From positions 1 to 64,000 of the forward strand of contig JAQGBZ010000326.1 in the NCBI GenBank assembly GCA_034687125.1: a stretch of DNA of 64,000 nucleotides, given 5' to 3'. This DNA comes from Neelides folsomi (Eukaryota > Arthropoda > Collembola > Neelipleona > Neelidae). The notes beneath the pieces are model-generated. The model saw nothing but the letters and a program-made list of their open reading frames with translations. It ran no database searches and had not been told where the DNA came from. This document shows, piece after piece, positions 37,201 through 52,498 of the stretch; the first letter of the stretch is position 1, and every line of letters begins with the position of its first letter. A program made the translations under genes and the position numbers.

Positions 37201-39553
37201 TGGTCAATTGAGTGAGATTTGCCAAGAAGGTTTGAATCGTTGGGACCAAGAAAAGATTTCCATTTGATAACACAAATCGAAGAACTTCAGGGTTTTCCAA
37301 TTCTTCATTTAATTTCATAATAAATTTCTCATTTTTGCACCATTTTTGAACAACTTGAACGGCCAGGAAGACAGAAATTTCTTTGAGGAGCTGCGGGAAA
37401 ACGGTCGAAGGTAAATAAAACGATTCAAAGGCTTTCAACAAATTCTCATAAAATGACGAATTGGATGGAAAGGTTTTAATAAGGTCGAGGGAAATTATCA
37501 AATACATGTTTTTCATTTCTACAGCTTCTTCAAAGGCCGAGGAAAATGTTAGCTTTTGGATTGTCGAAGTCATCCAATCATTGACATCAACTGGTGATTT
37601 GAAAATGTCCTCGTAATAATCTTTTGACGCAAATTCTCTCGAAAGGATTCCAAAACAGGGAAGTGCGTTGAATTCCCCAAATGCCCATTTTGAGAGGGAA
37701 AGAAGAAATTCTTTTTTGATGTCTCCGAGATTTCCGTAGTTCAATTTTCCGCTTCCGCAAGTCGATTTCTCTTCGTTGGGAGTTGACATGAACTTGACAC
37801 TTTTTCGCCGGTTCATTTGATTTTGACAAATTGATGAAATGAAATACCCAAAGTTTTTGGTGTAAAAGCCGTTTTTTCGACATTTTTCTGCCACTTTTAG
37901 TGATACTTTTTTCTTGGAAGCTTCTCCGTCCCCTTTTGATGAAATTTCAGGCAAAGTTTCCGTGGGGGTTTCTTTAGGAGTTGATTCATTATCACATTCA
38001 ACTGTTTCAATCTTTGATTCAGAATTTGAAGAATTCATCACATGATTTGCAAAGGCTTTATAAAATGATTCTTGTTTCACTAATGTTCCAATTTTTCCTC
38101 CAAATTCTATCACGCTTTGCCCTCCATTTATCATTAATAAATTGAAAAGGGGGAATAATTGCGAATTAAGAATTTCTTCTGAATTCTCATTTTGACTAGC
38201 GAAAAAAGCAAATACTTCTGTATAAGTTGTCAAAATCGCATTTTGTTCTTTGATACTTCGCTCACTCCAATATCCATTTTCAATGGCTTGCAAAAGCCCT
38301 TTCGCAAACTTTTCATCAATTCCAATCTTGGCTATCATGGGGAGAACTGCAGGGGCCAGTGATGAAGCCATCCCGAAAAACCCTTTACGGCAACATTGAA
38401 GAAGATGAGATTTGGCCAATTCTGTCTTTCCCCAAATCCCCTCAATTGTGCAAACAATGATGGCGTTCCACAAGCTGTTAAGTCCATCAACACCTTCAAT
38501 TTTTAGTGCATGTTCAATCACTCGATTTAACTCGGTAGAAATCCCAGGTAAATTCGAACATAACTCTGTTTTATGTTGAACAAAAGTTGATATTAAATCA
38601 TAAAAGCTCCTTCGGATGAGAATATTCTCGTTAGCAGAAATTTTCCAAAATCGTTGATTTTCAAGGATTTCAGTCAAAAACTCATCTGAGGGTATTTGCA
38701 ATTCAAGGAGCTTTTTCAGCCCTAATAATGCAGAGTAAATCATGCGAAGTTCATAAGGTTCGGACGAATCTCCAGATGGATCCGTTTTCTTCCAAGAAAA
38801 TGCTGAGCTTGTTATGAAGCCTTTAATTGGTCCAACAAGATCATCGTGGCAGAAAACAAGTGCGTCCTTGCGCTTTTGTTCAGTATAAAAGATGGAATTG
38901 AATGCTGCGGTGGCGGCGGAGGCACACGGAGCAAAAATGTCAAATTGAGAGAGAAACCAAGTTGGGGCAAGGAGTTTGAGTTGTAAGGCCAATTTCCGTC
39001 CAACTCGATTTCCAAGTTGGGATAAAATTGAGTGAGAGAGCTCGCGAACTTTTCGAGAATCATCGGAGGCTATTTTAGAATAAATCCTCGCCCAATATGG
39101 AAGAAGGTCGGAGGATGTCGAGCTTGTTGAAGTGTCTTCAGAAACTTCAGATGAAAGAAGATCAAGTAATTCTGTCAGGGCCTTAAATTAAAATATAAGA
39201 TTTAGGAAGTCTGTAAACCATTTTATCTTAAATCATGTCTGGTATTTTTAATATTAATCTCACTTTAATCTTCGTCGTTGAATCTTTCTTGGAGAGTTTC
39301 CTAATAATGAACTTTACATCGGTGGAAAGTGGAGAGTCGGGTCCTTCAGGGTCATGAATTGATGTTGAAAACCCACCGGAAAACCCACCTTCTTGACTTT
39401 TAAACAAAATCTCAGCAGTTCTTCCTGAGCTTGACGGCTACAATTGTTAAAATATTATTACAATTAATCAATAATTAGGTAAATTTTAAATTCATTAATA
39501 AATGTGAAAACTACCTTCAGATTTCCTTTAGTTCGATTTTTGTCTTTTCCCAT
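34273..39553 (-). CDS. LTN1: E3 ubiquitin ligase listerin (LTN1)
   Basis: Ribosome quality-control ligase: binds stalled 60S subunits and ubiquitinates the nascent chain. Six exons in phase: 39553-39515, 39437-39264, 39181-35316 (a single 3.9 kb exon), 35197-34876, 34773-34438, 34332-34273; 1598 residues (human 1766). N-terminus MGKDKNRTKGNLKPSSSGRT, then the conserved stretch ending LLDLLSSEVSEDTS and DLLPYWARIYSKIASDDSRK; the middle is a long HEAT/ARM solenoid with variable acidic loops. The C-terminus has the RWD region (NHPLGPVTVKISDKKL) and the RING: CAIC, LPKIACKICKKKFHAACL, YKWFNTSNKSECPLCRNIF. The last intron splits the RING, so unspliced message would encode a RING lacking its final two cysteines. 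Confidence 0.96.
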
Positions 39554-40505
39554 TTTAATCTCGAAACGATATTTTATTCTTTATATGATCGACTATGTAA
39601 AACAACAAATGGCTAATATATCTAACTATATTCTATAAATCTCTTAAAAATTATCTTTAAATACTCTTTGTCTTAATAAAATTTGTGACCATGCTTTACA
39701 ATTTCAGAAATTGAAATAAAAAAGCACTTTTACAGAGTTTTACAGCTTACTTCTTTAACCGAAACTTTCGCGGTCACAGAGTTGAATTTATAGCGTTGAT
39801 TTGCATTGTATTAGAAACCAGTGCAGAATGAGACATTCATTTTATGACAATATAAGTACAATAAAGATAAAAAGATAAAGCAAGTTAGCATTTTAAACGA
39901 GACAGCTTCGGTTAGTGCTTAGCTATCAGTAATGTATAACCAAATTTATCTAAAATCTTGAATGACATGTTTAATTGTTTAACAATATTAGAAAGGAGAA
40001 AATTCATGAATAAATCCATGATTAATACAACAATCATCATTAATTCTTTGAGATGGTTTGACCCCACAATGGGGCCGCAAATAATCTTTCCAAATTCTGG
40101 GCTGGCCCCGAAGTGGGGCCACTATTAAATATACAAAATGCCATAGTTCTGCTTTGAAATTTAAGTTTTACTCCCATAAAATTTATTTATATTTTTTCAT
40201 TTAAAGCATATTCAAAGGGTTAATTCGGAAAGTACTATTTTAGTTAGACTAACTTTCTTTTAGACTCTAATCAAATATATTCTTTTTTAATATATTAAGG
40301 ATTCCAATTCTTGTGTAATAGGAACTTTAATTATCTTTGTTCACTAAATGTTATTTGGGGGCATATGAGATATTCATATTTTGACTAGGGGGTATAGAAG
40401 AGCTGAATTCGGAGCGGGAAGGGTGAGAGAATCCCCCGAATGTCATCGACCACTCCCTCAAGCCCGCTTTAAACCCCAGAAACCCGAAGTGTCAAAAGGG
40501 ACACA
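39554..40505. other. Spacer between divergent LTN1 and Ror genes
   Basis: Shared promoter region. Contains one copy of a dispersed repeat (40048-40240). The signal-peptide exon of Ror should lie in or before this stretch: the frame of the first Ror exon stays open upstream of the ATG at 40506 back to an acceptor-like CCCAG near 40485. Confidence 0.4.
40048..40240. repeat. Dispersed repeat, copy 1
   Basis: Starts with the near-palindrome GACCCCACAATGGGGCC, then AAATTCTGGGCTGGC and CCGAAGTGGGGCC, and ends TTCAAAGGGTTAATT. A second copy in the same orientation lies in a Tdc intron at 55612-55805. The GC-rich hairpin head stands out sharply from the AT-rich surroundings. Confidence 0.75.
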
Positions 40506-43834
<3,329 letters not shown>

Positions 43835-44519
43835 TAATGATAGTATAGTTAACTTTTCATTCGAGCAGGTTAGAATAATGTATAGTTTAATTTTGTCATT
43901 TGGCTAAAAGTGGTTGTTTGTCATAATATAATTTGATTAGATTTTTCCATTATAATTTCATATTGATTTGTAAATAAAGCGGGCATTCAATTGACTCTTT
44001 ATTTAATAAATACTGATACTATTACAATATATCTATAAATGTAAATGTAAGTATTTGTTATTGCTCAGACATTTGTTTAATATTAAACAATCTTTTAATA
44101 TATATAGTAGACCTTATTCTATTGAATACAAATAATAATAATTATTATACTTTATTTTCTCTTTACTATTTGGAAAAAACTACTAATAATATTGATTACA
44201 ATGCAATAGTTGATCAATTCTTGAAATTCTCTTTGTCTGTACTCTATTACTGTATTAATAAGCGAACAGTGTGTTGTGCAAGCTAATAATTACTTATTTC
44301 TACTCTTTAGAAAAACAAGAAAGGCAAAATAAATACAATGTCAATATTCGTATTTAGTGATGTAAAAATGATCTGATTCAAAGATATAGGAAATTTGTAC
44401 CAATTTTCTTAATACTCTACTTTATACGTGCAATTTTGAATAAATTAATTTACATCAATAATTGAAAATTTATATTTCTTCATATTTATAAAATAATAAA
44501 TAACTTCTTCATTATGTAT
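43835..44519. other. Spacer between convergent Ror and ceramidase 3' ends
   Basis: AT-rich. Holds the Ror polyadenylation signal (43973). No frame or repeat recognised. Confidence 0.45.
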
Positions 44520-47500
44520 TTATGCAGTTCTCGCTCTTACCACAAATGTGTTTGATTTACCAATATAAGGCATTGGTTCGGTTTCACCACCAGTCCAATA
44601 ATACCCAAATTGACGAATTCTATAATTTCCAGGTTCTGTATCTTGTGGCATTACCCATTTAATTCTCATTTCGCTAATTTCTTCTGTAGTTCGGACCCAT
44701 TCAAATCTTTTTATATAAAAAATAGAAACGCAATCATTAGTTTTTAGACTTCTATCATTTTAAAGTTGAACCTGATTCTTATGTATTCTATAAGTTGTAG
44801 ACTTCTAATAAGTGTGATGATAAAATTGAATTACATTGTATCAAAATCTCCATCAGTTCTCACAACATCCCATCTCCCATTGTCATTCTCTCTTTCAAAA
44901 GTGAAATAAGTTCCTCCTCTCATTGGATCATGCTTAGGATTTCCAGCTCGGAAAGAAGCAAAGATTGCTTCACCAACAACAGCTATAGGATATGGTTGCC
45001 GAATACAATCACCATATTTAGCCACGTCACTTGGTGCCACATCTGGTCTTATTGGAGAAGGCGGTGGTTGTAAGTCCATGAGATTCGGTGGTGGAGGACC
45101 TTCAGGAATAGGTTCATCCTGAACAAATATTTGAATTATAAATAATTAAGGTCAATTATGAATTTAATTTTATATAATATTAAACTATAAGTATATATAC
45201 TTGTATAATTTATTTTATTTTAAACCTGAATGAGTAATGATACAAGTTTTGAATATTGATCCAAATAAGCATTCAAAGTCCATTTCCCATGAAGTGTAGA
45301 TCCTCCTTCGTATCCTTGATTATCGTATTCTTCGGGAGTAGAGATATAATGAGCATAATCGTTGCTCAAACCGGCTACAATGATTTTTGGATCACTTTCT
45401 GGGTCAACGGCTTTAATGGCCGCAGTCATCGCTTTCCTCAATCTTCTACCCGACATTGTGGTAAATTCTCCAGGGATAGCTGCTATGTAGAAATCACCGA
45501 TTCTGAATACTTGGGTCTCAACGACGGCTGGAGACCAATCATATGGGTTAAAGTTTTCTCCTACAGCGAAGAAAATTTTCTTGGGTCTGAAATTGTATCG
45601 AACGTTCATGTAATTTACTCGTATTAAATATGATTACCTAGAAGTTTATTCCCCATATTTTATTAGAGGTTTTTCGGAGATTCAATTTGTGGGTAATTAT
45701 TGGTATATTATAAATCTATGATTTGGCAGAATATAGATTAACTTACTCTTGGCATGCGACCATTTCTTCACTTGGCTTCATGTCAAGCCAAAGAGCATCT
45801 CTGAGCGCATCCATTTCTTCGGAGTATTCAAATCCAGCAAAAGAATATCCTAATGCTGGTTTACAAGTGTGCACAGTCATATCATCACCATTTTCATCTT
45901 TTACAATAACCTGTGTGTAATAATTTTGACAATTAAAAATGGCTCAAATATATCGGGATATCCAAAAGGAACGCAACCCACGTTCTGGTGTATATGTATT
46001 TCTCCCAACAAATTCTTCTTCAAAAAGTCTTTGTGTCTCGCAATAACTAACAGTTTTTATATAAGTCTCAACGAGTTATAAAATGAGGATTTCATAATTA
46101 GTGCGTAAATTATGAAGCATATATTTAAAAAGTACAAAATCGTTTTCAACTCCCCCTATCCTAACACACAGTAAATGGGTTGCGTTCCTTTTGGATCTCC
46201 CGATATTATTATCTGTATAATCGTGTAGTAATCGTGAAAATTTAAAAGTCTCACCTCAACATTAGTCATATTGATGTATTGATGTGCACATTGAAGCCGT
46301 CCTGTGAGCATCACTGAGGAGTCTTTGTCATTGAAAAGTTCAAGAGCTCTTTGGAATTGCCTTCTTCCAACAATTCGAAGATTTGAATCCAGCAAACTAT
46401 TTTCAGGACAATTTTCTGCCCCAACTTCTTCTTCGCAGTTGTATTCATTGGTACTTGGACTTGCGTCTCCTAAATTGGCTGAAGCAAAAGCAGCAACAAA
46501 CTTTCCTTTTCCGGGTCTCACACCTTTTTCAATTTCTTGTTCAAAGAATAAACTTGCAGCTCCTTTGTTGTCCGGACTGACAAACATCATGCCAACTCCA
46601 TTAACTGAAATGGGATGAACAGCGAACCAATTGAGACAACCAATTGGCGATCCATCAACTGTTTCAAATCTAAGAACTGTCATTTCTTTATCGACCGTGT
46701 TATCAAGACCGTACCTTTAATTAATCAAAAAAACATTAAAAATATTGCAGAATGTTGCAATTGATAATAAGCTTATTTATGTAAATTGTCATTTACTCTT
46801 CTCGTTCTTCTTGGGGATTTTTATCATAAGATCCACCTGCCCTATTTCCATTTGTGTTTTCCAAGTCTCCTTTGGTCATGAATACATGACCAGGAGTGAG
46901 TCCATTATAAGCCATTTCAATACTTTCGACAATTCCATCAGTAATAGCTTTAAAATTTTTTGGACTGAATCCGGCGCTGGCAAAACCAAATGTTCGGTAT
47001 TGCATAAATCCCGATGGCCCTGTATGAGTGTGAGTGGCACTTAAGATAATATTATCCGCAGAGAAAATGTCGCCGTGTTTCTCTTGTAAGATTTTAACGA
47101 TCTGAAACGGAATTTAGAAATGATTTAATAATCAATGTTACAATTAAAAGTTTAATGTTGTTCCTTATTCAATTCTAACCTCAAACTTAATGTTTTGGTC
47201 CATTAATCCTAAATCGAGTGATACGAAAACAAATCTCTCTTGAGAAGTAATGGATTGGACCATAAATGATCTTGCATATAATCTTGTATGGATTCCAATT
47301 AAAGGAAGCGAAGGGAAATATCCCATCTACAATATTAGAATTAATATCACACATTATGCAATATAGGTATTTTTTTAAAATATTAGGTATAAAAGTGTCA
47401 TTATGCAAAATAAATAGGCTAAATCTTGAGATTTTCTATCAAATGGTTTCTTTCTACTGAATTACCGTTCCAAGTTCAGTTGGTGGACCTGTCACATCTC

Positions 47501-47615
47501 CAATTCCTACGCCAATGTTGTAAAGTCCATCTGTATCTTCACGCCCTGTGAAGCTTTTTGAATTAACTCCACAAGAAATTAATAATGCGAAGGAAAGTAA
47601 AAATAGCGGTTCCAT
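44520..47615 (-). CDS. Neutral ceramidase, nucleophile position altered
   Basis: Secreted or surface sphingolipid amidase family (ceramide to sphingosine and fatty acid). Eight exons in phase: 47615-47466, 47326-47180, 47101-46797, 46714-46255, 45910-45747, 45586-45226, 45118-44835, 44706-44520; 685 residues (fly about 704). Signal peptide MEPLFLLSFALLISCGVNS, then YNIGVGIGDVTGP and MGYFPS. Zinc ligands are present: SATHTHTGPSGF, NWFAVHP, the Glu of IPGEFTTMSGRRLR and the Tyr of NDYAHYISTPEEY. The Ser-Asp-Asn motif that supplies the nucleophile (SDNKGYA in homologues) reads VSPDNKGAA (residues 246-254): Pro248 takes the serine's place and a Ser sits one residue earlier. The C-terminal Ig-like domain is complete. 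It may be a catalytically weak or non-catalytic member. Intron 4 holds a MITE. Confidence 0.93.
45953..46203. mobile_element. TA-flanked MITE in ceramidase intron 4
   Basis: Inverted ends of about 28 bases (TCGGGATATCCAAAAGGAAC left; its complement at 46176-46203, one mismatch) flanked by TA on both sides (45951-45952, 46204-46205), as expected for Tc1/mariner-type non-autonomous elements. The 195-base core has no frame. Confidence 0.8.
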
Positions 47616-48490
47616 TTTTGAAAATAGAACGTATTTTTTTGATTAAAAATGAATTATTGTAAGGTTTATATTTTTATGTACATTCTTAATTTCAAGAATG
47701 TAAAATTAGTAATGCAATAAATATAATCGATTAAAAATTTAACATTGAAACCATATCATGATATCATTGTACATTTTAAATGCGAAGTTGTGAAGTACCT
47801 ACTTACAATTAATGTTAGGTCTTTTGTGTCGTCTCAAGCACCAAATAAATAATAGGATGTGTGTTAAATTTTTAATCACTAGATATGAATTGATATGTTT
47901 GAAGTGGAATCAATAAGTAGAGTGAAACCTTCATTTTAATGTTTTTAAACTAAATAGTCGAATAGTTAATTCATGATTAATTGAATATCGGATAAATGAC
48001 ATTGATATAATTCAATGTTTTCCTAAAAATATTTCATGATTCATGGAGTATTCTAGCATTGGAAAGCTTACATTGATATTCTATTAGATATAAAATATGA
48101 TATGTTTGATAGAAGGAAATCATAAAAAATGCCCATTGTAAATCTTTGAATATAACGAATTTTATGAATTTTAAAAATACAATAAAATTCTTTCAAATTA
48201 CTCAATGAGACTGTACTCATTGTATATTGTATAAATTGGCATATTGGCATAAATTAAACTTGTTATAAGTTACAGGGTCTATTATTCGTTAATCTTAAAA
48301 AACAATTAAGCATAAATAAACAATATTTTCATAATAAATTTTTATTTATAAATGAGAAGGAAACATTGAAGGCCTTTTACAAAGTTCATAAGTTAATACA
48401 TATTTACAATTTTCATCGTTGATTCGCGATCTGTCAGTATTTTGTTAAGTTATAATATTATTTAAATTAAAGAACAGACGTGGTTTAGAA
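47616..48490. other. Intergenic DNA upstream of ceramidase
   Basis: Promoter side of the ceramidase gene. AT-rich; nothing recognised. Confidence 0.4.
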
Positions 48491-48499
48491 TAATTGGGA

Positions 48500-49266
48500 C
48501 TGGTAAGGGCTTATTTCAAATTTCGATTTATTTTTTATGGTTTCTAGAGATATTTTGTAATTTTATAATTGACTTATGTAAGTGATATAATGGATATTAA
48601 GCAAAATAAATTGATAAAGATAAATAATAAGATGAATCGGATGAAGTATGAGATATGATATAATGGAAAATAAACTTGGAATGAACAATGAAATTAAGTG
48701 AAATTCATCTGTTTCTGTTGTAATTAAAAAATGTTTTATCCAGCTTGGATAAAATAATATTTTATCAAGTTTCATCCAGTTAGGCAAGTCATCATTTATT
48801 CCTAAGTAAAAATCCTCGTTCAATTTCTCAAAAAATATTTTAGATTTAACAGATTTTTCAACTTCAAACAGGGTCATTTAAAATGGGATTTTTAAACTGT
48901 AGGTTTATAATGATAATTATATTATAAGAAACCGGTATGACTCCGATTGAAAAAAATTCCAGAACAATTAGCAAGAAAATACGTCTTATTTCTACATTTA
49001 GATAGACTGTATGTAGCGTAAAGCTACATTTATTAACTCCAGTATTGTTACTCAACACATTCATCTATCTAAAAAGTGAAATTATGAGAACTAGAAGAGA
49101 ATGTAAGACATTTTCAAGAATCTTCTATTAATCTAGGCGATTTTTTATCGTGTCACATTATTTGGCTTAATATCCATTATATCTTTTAAATTAGTCAATT
49201 TTAAAATTTTAAAATATCTAGAAACCATAAAAAATAAATCGAAATTTGAAATAGACCCTTACTGAT
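48500..49266. repeat. Inverted repeat, about 105-base arms
   Basis: Left arm 48500-48610 and right arm 49158-49266 are reverse complements with scattered mismatches and small indels; both contain TTTCAAATTTCGATTTATTT and GATATAATGGATATTAAG (or complements). The core of about 550 bases has minus-strand frames (48563-48877 and 48864-49064) that are rich in Ile, Leu, Phe and Tyr; the first runs into the arm. They are as likely to be AT-rich chance frames as remnants of an element's gene. Confidence 0.65.
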
Positions 49267-49612
49267 ATTCCAGTCGATATGCTTCCAAAGTTCTCCAGAG
49301 TGTTCAGAGTGCATTGGATAAAAGCAAACACTAAATAATTTAATACAATAAAACATTTCATTATGAATAAATATTTTTCACCACCAACACAAGGATCCCA
49401 ATCCCAAACCAAAATAATAAGTCAAAGTGATATTAATCCCCGTCCTCATCACCAACGTAAGAGTGTAATATTAAAATCCGAAGATTTTGGATCAAAGAGC
49501 CCTCTCCAACAAGACCGTTCAACCCCCATGTAGAAAAACAGCATAAATTCTAAAGAACATCATTTAAAAGATTCCGGTGGTAAACCCATCCACCCACACC
49601 ATCACAAGAATC
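49267..49612. other. Unresolved spacer
   Basis: A minus-strand frame (49412-49262) reads WDWDPCVGGEKYLFIMKCF and a hydrophobic helix, ending at a good donor (GTAAGG). No matching next exon was found, so it is recorded only as a possible orphan exon. Confidence 0.2.
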
Positions 49613-50153
49613 ATGGAGGTGTTGAAGAACCAAATGAAGAAACAGAATCGGAAACACAAATTATTCACGATCCATAACAAAACAATAGTGGAACAAGTTC
49701 GAATCACAGCAACTCGCTCTTTTGTATGGTCTGCATTTGCTGGTCTTCCTCGTTCTTTTCATCGTTGATGAGGTTAAAAAGGATAAGCAGACTGATAGTT
49801 CTAGTAGTACTACAAACCGACCTCATTATCGTGGAATCACGAAAGAGGAAAAAAATAAATTCATTGAGAAGCTCAAGAGACGCGAGGATGGGACACGGAG
49901 CGAAGGAGGAGGAATTGTAACAAAAAGAGAATTGTCAATTGTCTGACCTTTCCTCACATCTCAATGCTCTCCAGATGATAAAGAACAGGATGATAATTAT
50001 TATTATTGTGCTCGAGTTCATAGTTCAACTCTTTCAAGATGTGAATGCTTACGTTCTGGGATGGAAAAAGTGAGCAAAAGGAATGAGATGAAACATGGAT
50101 GGTTTAATGAAATTTTAATCAAAGAAGCTAAAAATTTATGCTCCTTGTCGTAA
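49613..50153 (+). CDS. Unrecognised small secreted protein
   Basis: Tentative three-exon model, all phase 0: 49613-49618 (Met-Glu), 49710-49916, 49989-50153; 125 residues. The second exon begins with a strong signal-peptide helix (LALLYGLHLLVFLVLFIVDE), followed by a Lys/Ser/Arg-rich linker (KKDKQTDSSSSTTNRPHYRG, EEKNKFIEKLKRREDG). The last exon has four cysteines in NYYYCARVHSSTLSRCECLR and a C-terminal NLCSLS. The second intron is 72 nt and removes an in-frame TGA. Composition is less AT-biased than the surroundings, in favour of coding. I know no family with this pattern. The first exon is the weakest part; the start may be elsewhere. Confidence 0.4.
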
Positions 50154-50277
50154 GATTCTGGGTAGAGACGGACTGCAATAAAAACTTTATTATTGATCTT
50201 TTAAATTCATTTATAATTGAAACATTAAAAACAAGCACAATTACACATTTTTCATTGCTATTAATATAAATAAGTAA

Positions 50278-52498
50278 TTAATATTCGAAACCAGGAATGG
50301 GCGTTAAACGTGGAGGGAATGTTGTGACAATGAGAGAACATTGAGAATTCACGCTTTTAAGTTCTTTGTTCAATTCTTCGATTTCTTCTTCGTTGATCGG
50401 CCAACATTCGAGATCTCCGATTCTTTTCATATTAGGACAAACAGATATAAGACGTTTTAGGGCAGTTAAGGAAATGTCAGTTGGGCGGACGATGAATTCT
50501 TCAAGGCTCTCAGGAATCATTTGACTGTTGATAGATTCATTGATGTGGTCATCGGTGAGTTTTCGGTCTTCGACGAGTTCGATCCGAACGTTCTTCGCAT
50601 CAATGATTTTCAAACTGTCAGACCGCGTTAGCAATGAAACAATCGTTGTGTCCTAAATTAAGATTATTCTATCTAATTTGAATGTGGAATTGCAGTACAT
50701 TTGTATTGAAGATATTATTTACCCATCTCTACAATTGAAATGGATTTTTAGGTTTTAAAAATTCTATGAAAATGATGTCATACGTCCAAAGTCCATATGT
50801 CAACAAACTCTAGAGCTCAAAATCTAAGAAGGCTTGAGTCGAGATTTCCGGTAAAGCGTCCTTTTATGTTTTTTACATTTGGGCAATACATGGCGAGTTC
50901 TGAGAGAGTGACAATCGATCGATAAGTCCAACTAAAATCCTCCCATGGCATAAGTTTTGTGACCGTTGGAAATGGGGACAATTGAAGTTCGAAAAATCCC
51001 TATAATAATTGCACAATTGAACCATACTCTGAGTATACATTGGTGTTATCAGTATTAACTTGAACATATCAGGAATCAAATGGGAATTCTCTACATTTCC
51101 CAATATAAAAATATTACATCATTACATGAATAGCCCTGAGGCCTTGACCTCAGGCCTCACCTCAGGTCTCAGGCCCTGACCTGAGGCCCTAATCTTATTG
51201 CAAACTAAATATTCTTTAGTTAAAATTACAATAGGATTGGTAAAACTAATGATGATTTTGTAATTATTACTCGAATGTAAAGACATCCCAATTTTCTTGC
51301 ATAAATTTCAAAATTCCTATTCGGTAGTTTGTACACGTCAATTTCAAAATTTGATTGTAATGATTGATCAGAGCTTTTCAAAGACGTTTTCAGCACATTT
51401 TCCAGATGAAGAATTTCCACTTCAGTCAATGTGAATTTACATCCACTTCGTTCAAAAGCCTCTTTTAAGAAATTGAGTTTCAGTCCAACTTGATATCTTA
51501 AACCAAAAATGATTCTGGGATGCTTGGGCCGACAACGTCCGCTGGGTTTGGAACTCTGTATCCAATGTCCATTATAAGACCAAGAACTTGAAGCCCCGCG
51601 TTCGTCACTTTACTGTTGAGTGAAAATCTGATGCTTTGCAAGTTTTTGGCACAAGGAGTTTTCCAATCATCATTCACTTGTCTTAAATGGAACGTGTTCC
51701 AATCTTCATTCATATATCTTGTTTGGGCAATTGGTTGATTATTTTTCAATCCAAGGAGTCGTGAAGTGAAAGAAAAGCCAATTAATTCATGAATCATGGC
51801 ATTGATATTGCTGAGACGACGTTTTGGTCGAATTAGCGCAAGGTTTTTTAAACCATCATCAGTGATTTTGAGTGATCGTGCAAAATCCATTCGAGTTAAG
51901 AGAGAGCAGAATTTAGCCACAGTTAAAAGAACGCTGTCGTCGACTGCACCGCGAAGAGTCAAAGAACGTAAGAGTGGAGAATTCTTCAAGATCTTTTTAA
52001 CGATTATATTTCTCTCTTCGATCACTTCCTCTTTTGGCCATATAGCGAGAGAGGCGAGATTATTTAATGCAGATTTTGAAACAAGTCCATGAAATTTTTC
52101 CGCTTGGTCAGTGGTCAGACACCGATCTGAGCTGAATCCCCAGTACCAAAGCATGCTATTTGTAGAAGTGCAACAGTCTGTTCCTCTGTAATTGTATCAA
52201 TATTGTTCAATATTTATATTTTGTATGGTAATGGTAAGTATGGTAGGTTAACTTATTATGGTTAATGTGTAAATGTTTAACGTATGATATAATCTTATCA
52301 AAAGATTTATTACTTGTAAGATCCTATAAGATCAATTGATTTGAATCCTATAGGAGGAGGAAATATGGAAAAGATTTTTAAAATTGTATTCATTGTGTAA
52401 TATGTCATTACAGATCTTCGGTTAAAATCAAAATTGACTTCTTCCGGAAGATCTTTCACATAGTCCCTAATTTCAATTTGAGTCGTTTCCCTAATCAT
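50278..52498 (-). CDS. Leucine-rich-repeat protein (FBXL-like), no clear F-box
   Basis: Five exons with matching phases: 52498-52314, 52185-51581, 51488-51271, 50999-50877, 50652-50278; 501 residues. Cysteine-containing LRRs of the FBXL type are visible: SPLLRSLTLRGAVDDSVLLT, FARSLKITDDGLKNLALI, KNLQSIRFSLNSKVTNAGLQ, YRSIVTLSELAMYCPN and ALKRLISVCPNMKRIGDLEC. FBXL proteins use such repeats to present substrates to SCF ubiquitin ligases. The N-terminus (IRDYVKDLPEEVNFDFN) lacks a recognisable F-box, so either the F-box has diverged, lies on a missed exon, or the protein has another role. The 51580 donor (GTCTTA) is weak; reading through it instead ends in a stop at about 51499. Confidence 0.65.
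51130..51195. repeat. CCTGAGG-word array in LRR gene intron
   Basis: About 65 bases built from CCTGAGG, CCTCAGG, AGGCC and TGACCT words, far more GC-rich than the intron around it and able to pair with itself in several registers. No second copy was seen in the window. Confidence 0.6.

Noticed and set aside
49917-49988. In-frame TGA between two coding halves, looking like a selenocysteine or readthrough codon
   Set aside because: A 72-nt GT-AG intron (49917-49988) joins both halves in phase 0 and removes the stop; no SECIS-like structure was looked for successfully.
51489-51580. Frameshift in the LRR gene near 51530
   Set aside because: A 92-nt intron with a weak donor keeps the frame and skips the conflicting segment, so damage need not be assumed.
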